Shown piece by piece: positions 50,901-61,887 of a stretch of DNA of 64,000 nucleotides. The stretch's first letter is position 1. The number at the start of each line of letters is the position of its first letter. The notes beneath the pieces are model-generated. The model ran no database searches. It was not told where the DNA came from and saw only the letters and a list, made by a program, of their open reading frames with translations. The translations under genes were made by a program, and so were the position numbers. Source of the DNA: Mantis religiosa (Eukaryota > Arthropoda > Insecta > Mantodea > Mantidae); assembly GCA_030765055.1 (NCBI GenBank), contig JAUKNK010000148.1:203501-267500 (forward strand), read 5' to 3'.

Positions 50901-53399
50901 AATAGACCCCAATCTCACAGTTAGATACAGCGGCATATACCAGCACAACCTATAACTGTTATCTGTTAAATGCACAAATAGACCCCAATCCTACAGTTAG
51001 ATACAGCGGCATATCCCAGCACAACCTATAACTGTTATCTGTTAAGTGCACAAATAGACCCCAATCCTACAGTGAGATACAGCACCATATCCCAGCACAA
51101 CCTATAACTGTTATCTGTTAAGTGCACAAATAGACCTTAATCCTACAGTTAGATACAGCGGCATAATCTAGCACAAGCTATAACTGTTATCTGTTAAGCG
51201 CACAAATAGACCCCAAACCTACAGTTAGATACAGCACCATATACCAGCAGAACCTATAACTGTTATCTGTTAAGTGCACAAATAGACCCCAATCCTACAG
51301 ATATATACAGCGGCATATACCAGCACAACCTATATCTGTTAAGTGCACAAATAGACCCCAATCCTACAGTTAGTTACAGCACCATATCCCAGCACAACCT
51401 ATAACTGTTATCTGTTAAGTACACAAATATTCCCCAATTCTACTGTTAGATACAGCAGAATACCCCAGCACAACCTATAACTGTTATCTGTTAAGTGCAC
51501 AATTAGACCCCAATCCTACAGTTAGATACAGCGGCATATCCCAGCAGAACCTGTATCTGTTATGTGTTAAGTGCACAAATAGACCCTAATCTTACAGTTA
51601 GATACAGCGTCATATACCAGCACAACCTATAACTGTTATCTGTTAAGTGCACAAATAGACCCCAATCCTACAGTTAGATACAGCGGCATATCCCAGCACA
51701 ACCTATAACTGTTATCTGTTAAGTGCACAAATAGACCCCAATCCTACAGTTAGCTACAGCACCATATACCAGCAGAACCTATAACTGTTATCTTTTAAGT
51801 GCACAAATAGACCCCAATCCTACAGTTAGATACAGCACCATATCCCAGAACAACCTATAACTGTTATCTGTTAAGTGCACAAATAGACCTTAATCCAACA
51901 GTTAGATACAGCGGCATATCCCAGCACAACCTATAACTGTTATCTGTTAAGTGCACAAATAGACCCCAATCATACAGTTAGATACAGCGGCATATCCAAG
52001 CACAACCTATAACTGTTATTTGTTAAATGCACATATAGACCCCAATCCTACAGTTAGATACAGCGGCATATCCCAGCACAACCTATAATTGTTATCTGTT
52101 AAGTGCACAAATAGACCCCAATCCTACAGTTAGATACAGCACCATATCCCAGCACAACCTATAACTGTTATCTGTTAAGTGCACAAATAGACCTTAATCC
52201 TACAGTTAGATACAGCAGCATATCCCAGCACAACCTATAACTGTTATCTGTTAAGTGCACAATTAGACCCCAATCCTAGAGTTAGATACAGCGGCATATC
52301 CTAGCACAACCTGTATCTGTTATCTGTTAAGTGCACAAATAGACCCCAATCCTACAGTTAGATACAGCGGCATATACCAGCACAACTTATAACTGTTATC
52401 TGTTAAGTGCACAAATAGACCCTAAACCTACAGTTAGATACAGCGGCATATCCCAGCACAACCTATAACTGTTATCTGTTAAGTGCACAAATAGACCCCA
52501 ATCCTACAGTTAGATACAGCACCATATACCAGCAGAACCTATAACTGTTATCTGTTAAGTACACAAATAGACCTTAATCCTACAGTTAGATATAGCGGCA
52601 TATACCAGCACAACCTATAACTGTTATCTGTTAAGTGCACAAGTAGACCCCAATCCTAGGGTTAGATACAGCACCATATCCCAGCACAACGTATAACTGT
52701 TATCTGTTAAGTGCACAAATAGTCCCCAATTCTACTGTTAGATACAGCAGCATATCCCAGCACAACCTATATTTGTTATCTGTTAAGTGCACAATTAGAC
52801 CCCAATCCTGTAGTTAGATACAGCACCATATCCCAGCACAACCTATAACTGTTATCTGTTAAGTACACAAATAGTCCCCAATTCTACTGCTAGATACAGC
52901 AGCATATCCCAGCACAACCTATATTTGTTATCTGTTAAGTGCACAATAAGACCCCAATCCTACAGTTAGATACAGCGGCATATCCCAGCACAACCTATAT
53001 CTGTTATCTGTTAAGTGCACAAATAGACCCCAATCCTACAGTTAGATACAGCGGCATATACCAGCACAACCTATAACTGTTATCTGTTAAGTGCACAAAT
53101 AGACCCCAATCCTACAGTTAGATACAGCACCATATCCCAGCACAACCTATAACTGTTATCTGTTAAGTGCACAAATAGACCTTAATCCTACAGTTAGATA
53201 CAGCAGCATATCCCAGCACAACCTATAACTGTTATCTGTTAAGTGCACAATTAGACCCCAATCCTAGAGTTAGATACAGCGGCATATCCTAGCACAACCT
53301 GTATCTGTTATCTGTTAAGTGCACAAATAGACCCCAATCCTACAGTTAGATACAGCGGCATATACCAGCACAACCTATAACTGTTATCTGTTAAGTGCA
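44917..53399. repeat. Higher-order repeat region marked by GACCCTAAACC
   Basis: A chain of landmarks recurs every 3-4 kb: GACCCTAAACC at 45,129, 49,307 and 52,418, continuing at 55,602 and 59,546; AGTCCCAAATTC at 46,115 and 50,448, then 56,588 and 60,685; CATAATCTAGC at about 47,665 and 51,162, then 54,195, 58,138 and 62,759. The segment 49,161-50,000 repeats at 52,272-53,110 (offset 3,111), and CCTAGAGTTAG recurs 988 bp (13 monomers) further at 53,260. From about 50,900 to 52,110 the order is the same as at 53,990-55,140 (offset near 3,033). Unit lengths differ by whole monomers. Confidence 0.75.
51331..51347. repeat. 69-bp short monomer junction, first of five
   Basis: The usual CCTATAACTGTTATCTG reads CCTATATCTG, a loss of 7 bp between the two CTGTTA copies of the monomer, which points to slippage. 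The same junction begins at 54,364, 58,307, 61,795 and 62,928, always just after a CTACAGATATATACAGC unit. Homologous places at about 48,980 and 55,420 keep the full length. Confidence 0.85.
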
Positions 53400-56300
53400 C
53401 AACTAGTCCCCAATTCTACTGTTAGATACAGCAGCATATCCCAGCACAACCTATATTTGTTTTCTGTTAAGTGCACAATTAGACCCCAATCCTACAGTTA
53501 GACACAGCACCATATCCCAGCACAACCTATAACTGTTATCTGTTAAGTGCACAAATAGACCTTAATCCTACAGTTAGATACAGCGTCATATCCTAGCAAA
53601 ACCTATAACTGTTATCGGTTAAGTGCACAAATAGACCCCAATCCTACAGTTAAATACAGCGGCATATCCCAGCACAACCTATAACTGTTATCTGTTAAGT
53701 GCACAAATAGACCCCAATCCTACAGTTAGATACAGCGGCATATACCAGCACAAACTATAACTGTTATCTCTTAAGTGCACAAATAGACCCCAATCCTACA
53801 GTTAGATACAGCACCATATCCCAGAACAACCTATAACTGCTATCTGTTGAGTGCACAAATAGACCTTAATCCTACAGTTAGATACAGCGGCATATCCTAG
53901 CAGAACCTATAACTGTTATCTGTTAAGTGCACAAATAGACCCCAATCCTACAGTTAGATACAGCACCATATCCAAGCACAACCTATAACAGTTATCTGTT
54001 AAATGCACAAATAGACCCCAATCCTACAGTTAGATACAGCGGCATATCCCAGCACAACCTATAACTGTTATCTGTTAAGTGCACAAATAGACCCCAATCC
54101 TACAGTGAGATACAGCACCATATCCCAGCACAACCTATAACTGTTATCTGTTAAGTGCACAAATAGACCTTAATCCTACAGTTAGATACAGCGGCATAAT
54201 CTAGCACAAGCTATAACTGTTATCTGTTAAGCGCACAAATAGACCCCAAACCTACAGTTAGATACAGCACCATATACCAGCAGAACCTATAACTGTTATC
54301 TGTTAAGTGCACAAATAGACCCCAATCCTACAGATATATACAGCGGCATATACCAGCACAACCTATATCTGTTAAGTGCACAAATACACCCCAATCCTAC
54401 AGTTAGTTACAGCACCATATCCCAGCACAACCTATAACTGTTATCTGTTAAGTACACAAATATTCCCCAATTCTACTGTTAGATACAGCAGAATACCCCA
54501 GCACAACCTATAACTGTTATCTGTTAAGTGCACAATTAGACCCCAATCCTACAGTTATATACAGCGGCATATCCCAGCAGAACCTGTATCTGTTATCTGT
54601 TAAGTGCACAAATAGACCCTAATCTTACAGTTAGATACAGCGTCATATACCAGCACAACCTATAACTGTTATCTGTTAAGTGCACAAATAGACCCCAATC
54701 CTACAGTTAGATACAGCGGCATATCCCAGCACAACCTATAACTGTTATCTGTTAAGTGCACAAATAGACCCCAATCCTACAGTTAGCTACAGCACCATAT
54801 ACCAGCAGAACCTATAACTGTTATCTTTTAAGTGCACAAATAGACCCCAATCCTACAGTTAGATACAGCACCATATCCCAGAACAACCTATAACTGTTAT
54901 CTGTTAAGTGCACAAATAGACCTTAATCCAACAGTTAGATACAGCGGCATATCCCAGCACAACCTATAACTGTTATCTGTTAAGTGCACAAATATCCCCA
55001 ATCCTACAGTTAGATACAGCGGCATATCCAAGCACAACCTATAACTGTTATCTGTTAAATGCACATATAGACCCCAATCCTACAGTTAGATACAGCGGCA
55101 TATCCCAGCACAACCTATAACTGTTATCTGTTAAGTGCACAAATAGACCCCAATCCTACAGTTAGATACAGCACCATATCCCAGCACAACCTATAACTGT
55201 TATCTGTTAAGTGCACAAATAGACCTTAATCCTACAGTTAGATACAGCGGCATATCCTAGCACAACCTATAACTGTTATCTGTTAAGCGCACAAATAGAC
55301 CCCAAACCTACAGTTAGATACAGCACCATATACCAGCAGAACCTATAACTGTTATCTGTTAAGTGCACAAATAGACCCCAATCCTACAGATATATACAGC
55401 GGCATATACCAGCACAACCTATAACTGTTATCTGTTAAGTGCACAAATAGACCCCAATCCTACAGTTAGTTACAGCACCATAGCCCAGCACAACCTATAA
55501 CTGTTATCTGTTAAGTACACAAATAGACCCCAATCCTACAGTTAGATACAGCGGCATATACCAGCACAACCTATAACTGTTATCTGTTAAGTGCACAAAT
55601 AGACCCTAAACCTACAGTTAGATACAGCGGCATATCCCAGCACAACCTATAACTGTTATCTGTTAAGTGCACAAATAGACCCCGATCCTACAGTTAGATA
55701 CAGCACCATATACCAGCAGAACCTATAATGTTATCTGTTAAGTACACAAATAGACCTTAATCCTACAGTTAGATAAAGCGGCATATACCAGCACAACCTA
55801 TAACTGTTATATGTTAAGTGCACAAGTAGACCCCAATCCTAGGGTTAGATACAGCAGCATATCCCAGCACAACGTATAACTGTTATCTGTTAAGTGCACA
55901 AATAGTCCCCAATTCTACTGTTAGATACAGCAGCATATCCCAGCACAACCTATATTTGTTATCTGTTAAGTGCACAATTAGACCCCAATCCTACAGTTAG
56001 ATACAGCACCATATCCCAGCACAACCTATAACTGTTATCTGTTAAGTACACAAATAGTCCCCAATTCTACTGCTAGATACAGCAGCATATCCCAGCACAA
56101 CCTATATTTGTTATCTGTTAAGTGCACAATTAGACCCCAATCCTACAGTTAGATACAGCGGCATATCCTAGCACAACCTATAACTGTTATCCGTTAAGTG
56201 CACAAATAGACCCCAATCGTACAGTTAGATACAGCGACATATCCCAGCACAACCTATAACTGTTATCTGTTAAGTGCACAAATAGACCCCAATCCTACAG

Positions 56301-57342
56301 TTAGATACAGCGGCATACACCAGCACAACCTATAACTGTTATCTGTTAAGTGCAGAAATAGACCCCAATCCTACAGTTAGATACAGCGGCATATCCAAGC
56401 ACAACCTATAACTGTTATCTGTTATGTGCACAAATAGACCCCAATCCTACAGTTAGATACAGCGGCTTATACCAGCAGAACCCATATTTGAAATCTGATT
56501 AGTGCACAAATAGACCACAATCCTACAGTTAGATACAGCGGCATATCCCAGCACAACCTATAACTGTTATCTGTTAAGTGCACAAATAGTCCCAAATTCT
56601 ACTGTTAGATACAGCAGCATATCCCAGCACTACCTATATTTGATATCTGTTAAGTGCACGATTAGACCCCAATCCTACAGTTAGATACAGCACCATTTCC
56701 CAGCACAACCTATAACTGTTATCTGTTAAGTGCACAAATAGACCTTAATCCTACTGTTAGATACAGCACCATATACTTGCACAACCTATATTTGAAATCT
56801 GATTAGTGCACAAATAGACCCCAATCCTACAGTTAGATACAGCGGCATATCCCAGCACAACCTATAACTGATATCTGTTAAGTGCACAAATAGACCCCAA
56901 TCCTACAGTTAGATACAGCGGCATATACCAGCAGAACCCATATTTGAAATCTGATTAGTGCACAAATAGACCACAATCCTACAGTTAGATACAGCGGCAT
57001 ATCCCAGCACTACCTATAACTGTTATCTGTTAAGTGCACAAATAGACCCCAATCTTACAGTTAGATACAGCGGCATATACCAGCACAACCTATAACTGTT
57101 ATCTGTTAAGTGCACAAATTGAACCCAATCCTACAGTTAGATACAGCGGCATATCCCAGCACAACCTATAACTGTTATCTGTTAAGTGCACAAATAGACC
57201 CCAATCCTACAGTTAAATACAGCGGCATATACCAGCACAACCTATAACTGTTATCTGTTAAGTGCACAAATAGACGCCAATCCTACAGTTAGATACAGCA
57301 CCATATCCCAGCACAACCTATAACTGTTATCTGTTAAGTGCA
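53400..57342. repeat. Right-end higher-order unit, copy 1 (3,943 bp)
   Basis: Begins at CAACTAGTCCCC (53,400) with the rare TTGTTTTCTG unit, then CAGCGTC, GTTATCGGTTAAG (53,616), CCCAGAACAACC (53,820), CATAATCTAGC (about 54,195), a CTACAGATATATACAGC unit, the 69-bp short unit (54,364), a second CCCAGAACAACC (54,877), GACCCTAAACC (55,602), CGTACAG (56,219) and AGTCCCAAATTC (56,588). Each of these recurs in the next unit, at an offset of 3,943 up to the second CCCAGAACAACC and 3,944-4,097 later on. Confidence 0.88.
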
Positions 57343-60300
57343 CAACTAGTCCCCAATTCTACTGTTAGATACAGCAGCATATCCCAGCACAACCTATATT
57401 TGTTTTCTGTTAAGTGCAAAATTAGACCCCAATCCTACAGTTAGACACAGCACCATATCCCAGCACATCCTATAACTGTTATCTGTTAAGTGCACAAATA
57501 GACCTTAATCCTACAGTTAGATACAGCGTCATATCCTAGCAAAACCTATAACTGTTATCGGTTAAGTGCACAAATAGACCCAAATCCTACAGTTAGATAC
57601 AGCGGCATATCCCTGCACAACCTATAACTGTTATCTGTTAAGTGCACAAATAGACCCCAATCCTACAGTTAGATACAGCGGCATATACCAGCACAAACTA
57701 TAACTGTTATCTCTTAAGTGCACAAATAGACCCCAATCCTACAGTTAGATACAGCACCATATCCCAGAACAACCTATAACTGCTATCTGTTAAGTGCACA
57801 AATAGACCTAAATCCTACAGTTAGATACAGCGGCATATCCTAGCAGAACCTATAACTGTTATCTGTTAAGTGCACAAATAGACCCCAATCCTACAGTTAG
57901 ATACAGCACCATATCCAAGCACAACCTATAACTGTTATCTGTTAAATGCACAAATAGACTCCAATCCTACAGTTAGATACAGCGGCATATCCCAGCACAA
58001 CCTATAACTGTTATCTGTTAAGTGCACAAATAGACCCCAATCCTACAGTGAGATACAACACCATATCCCAGCACAACCTATAACTGTTATCTGTTAAGTG
58101 CACAAATAGACCTTAATCCTACAGTCAGATACAGCGGCATAATCTAGCACAACCTATAACTGTTATCTGTTAAGCGCACAAATAGACCCCAAACCTACAG
58201 TTAGATACAGCACCATATACCAGCAGAACCTATAACTGTTATCTGTTAAGTGCACAAATAGACCCCAATCCTACAGATATATACAGCGGCATATACCAGC
58301 ACAACCTATATCTGTTAAGTGCACAAATAGACCCCAATCCTACAGTTAGTTACAGCACCATATCCCAGCACAACCTATAACTGTTATCTGTTAAGTACAC
58401 AAATATTCCCCAATTCTACTGTTAGATACAGCAGCATACCCCAGCACAACCTATAACTGTTATCTGTTAAGTGCACAATTAGACCCCAATCCTACAGTTA
58501 GATACAGCGGCATATCCCAGCAGAACCTGTATCTGTTATCTGTTAAGTGCACAAATAGACCCCAATCTTACAGTTAGATACAGCGTCATATACCAGCACA
58601 ACCTATAACTGTTATCTGTTAAGTGCACAAATAGACCCCAAACCTACAGTTAGATACAGCGGCATATCCCAGCACAACCTATAACTGTTATCTGTTAAGT
58701 GCACAAATAGACCCCAATCCTACAGTTAGCTACAGCACCATATACCAGCAGAACCTATAACTGTTATCTTTTAAGTGCACAAATAGACCCCAATCCTACA
58801 GTTAGATACAGCACCATATCCCAGAACAACCTATAACTGTTAACTGTTAAGTGCACAAATAGACCTTAATCCAACAGTTAGATACAGCGGCATATCCCAG
58901 CACAACCTATAACTGTTATCTGTTAAGTGCACAAATAGACCCCAATCATACAGTTAGATACAGCGGCATATCCAAGCACAACCTATAACTGTTATCTGTT
59001 AAATGCACATATAGACCCCAATCCTACAGTTAGATACAGCGGCATATCCCAGCACAACCTATAACTGTTATCTGTTAAGTGCACAAATAGACCCCAATCC
59101 TACAGTTAGATACAGCACCATATCCCAGCACAACCTATAACTGTTGTCTGTTAAGTGCACAAATAGACCTTAATCCTACAGTTAGATACAGCGGCATATC
59201 CTAGCACAACATATAACTGTTATCTGTTAAGCGCACAAATAGACCCCAAACCTACAGTTAGATACAGCACCATATACCAGCAGAACCTATAACTGTTATC
59301 TGTTAAGTGCACAAATAGACCAAAATCCTACAGATATATACAGCGGCATATACCAGCACAACCTATAACTGTTATCTGTTAAGTGCACAAATAGACCCCA
59401 ATCCTACAGTTAGTTACAGCACCATAGCCCAGCACAACCTATAACTGTTATCTGTTAAGTACACAAATAGACCCCAATCCTACAGTTAGATACAGCGGCA
59501 TATACCAGCACAACCTATAACTGTTATCTGTTAAGTGCACAAATAGACCCTAAACCTACAGTTAGATACAGCGGCATATCCCAGCACAACCTATAACTGT
59601 TATCTGTTAAGTGCACAAATAGACCCCAATCCTACAGTTAGATACAGCACCATATACCAGCAGAACCTATAACTGTTATCTGTTAAGTACACAAATAGAC
59701 CTTAATCCTACAGTTAGATAAAGCGGCATATACCAGCACAACCTATAACTGTTATCTGTTAAGTGCACAAGTAGACCCCAATCCTAGGGTTAGATACAGC
59801 ACAATATCCCAGCACAACGTATAACTGTTATCTGTTAAGTGCACAAATAGTCCCCAATTCTACTGTTAGATACAGCAGCATATCCCAGCACAACCTATAT
59901 TTGTTATCTGTTAAGTGCACAATTAGACCCCAATCCTACAGTTAGATACAGCACCATATCCCAGCACAAGCTATAACTGTTATCTGTTAAGTACACAAAT
60001 AGTCCCCAATTCTACTGTTAGATACAGCAGCATATCCCAGCACAACCTATATTTGTTATCTGTTAAGTGCACAATTAGACCCCAATCCTACAGTGAGATA
60101 CAGCGGCATATCCCAGCACAACCCATATCTGTTATCTGTTAAGTGCACAAATAGACCCCAAACCTACAGTTAGATACAGCACCATATACCAGCAGAACCT
60201 TTATTTGAAATCTGATTAGTGCACAAATAGACCCAAATCCTACAGTTAGATACAGCGGCATATCCTAGCACAACCTATAACTGTTATCCGTTAAGTGCAC

Positions 60301-61887
60301 AAATAGACCCCAATCGTACAGTTAGATACAGCGACATATCCCAGCACAACCTATAACTGTTATCTGTTAAGTGCACAAATAGACCCCAATCCTACAGTTA
60401 GATACAGCGGCATACACCAGCACAACCTATAACTGTTATCTGTTAAGTGCACAAATAGACCCCAATCCTACAGTTAGATACAGCGGCATATCCAAGCACA
60501 ACCTATAACTGTTATCTGTTATGAGCACAAATAGACCCCAATCCTACAGTTAGATACAGGGGCATATACCAGCAGAACCCATATTTGAAATCTGATTAGT
60601 GCACAAATAGACCACAATCCTACAGTTAGATACAGCGGCATATCCCAGCACAACCTATAACTGTTATCTGTTAAGTGCACAAATAGTCCCAAATTCTACT
60701 GTTAGATACAGCGGCATATCCTAGCACAACCTATAACTGTTATCCGTTAAGTGCACAAATAGACCCCAATCGTACAGTTAGATACAGCGACATATCCCAG
60801 CACAACCTATAACTGTTATCTGTTAAGTGCACAAATAGACCCCAATCCTACAGTTAGATACAGCGGCATATACCAGCACAACCTACAACTGTTATGTGTT
60901 AAGTGCACAAATAGACCCCAATCTTACAGTTAGATACAGCGGCATATACCAGCACAACCTATAACTGTTATCTGTTAAGTGCACAAATTGACCCCAATCC
61001 TACAGTTAGATACAGCGGCATATCCCAGCACAACCTATAACTGTTATCTGTAAGGTGCACAAATAGACCCCAATCCTATAGTTAGATACAGCGGCATATA
61101 CCAGCACAACCTATAACTGTTATCTGTTAAGTGCACAAATAGACGCCAATCCTACAGTTAGATACAGCGGCATATACCAGCAGAACCCATATTTGAAATC
61201 TGATTAGTGCACAAATAGACCACAATCCTACAGTTAGATACAGCGGCATATCCCAGACAACCTATAACTGTTATCTGTTAAGTGCACAAATAGACCCCAA
61301 TCCTACAGTTAGATACATCAGCAAATCCCAGCACAACCTATAACTGTTATCCGTTAAGTGCACAAATAGACCCCAATCCTACAGTGAGATACAGCGGCAT
61401 ATCCCAGCACAACCTATAACTGTTATCTGTTAAGTGCACAAATAGACCCCAATCTTACAGTTAGATACAGCGGCATATATCAGCACAACCTATAACTGTT
61501 ATCTGTTAAGTGCACAAATTGAACCCAATCCTACAGTTAGATACAGCGGCATATCCCAGCACAACCTATAACTGTTATCTGTTAAGTGCACAAATAGACC
61601 CCAATCCTACAGTTAGATACAGCGGCATATACCAGCACAACCTATAACTGTTATCTGTTAAGCGCACAAATAGACCCCAAACCTAAAGTTAGATACAGCA
61701 CCATATACCAGCAGAACCTATAACTGTTATCTGTTAAGTGCACAAATAGACCCCAATCCTACAGATATATACAGCGGCATATACCAGCACAACCTATATC
61801 TGTTAAGTGCACAAATAGACCCCAATCCTACAGTAAGATACAGCACCATATCCCAGCACAACCTATAACTGTTATCTGTTAAGTGCA
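57343..61887. repeat. Right-end higher-order unit, copy 2 (4,545 bp)
   Basis: Same order as 53,400-57,342: CAACTAGT 57,343, ATCGGTTAAG 57,559, CCCAGAACAACC 57,763, CATAATCTAGC about 58,138, short unit 58,307, second CCCAGAACAACC 58,820, GACCCTAAACC 59,546, CGTACAG 60,315, AGTCCCAAATTC 60,685. It is about 600 bp longer, because two monomers were added near 60,130-60,280 and a CGTACAG group was duplicated 456 bp (6 monomers) away at 60,771, with further rearrangement up to 61,887. It has an additional 69-bp short unit at 61,795. Confidence 0.87.
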
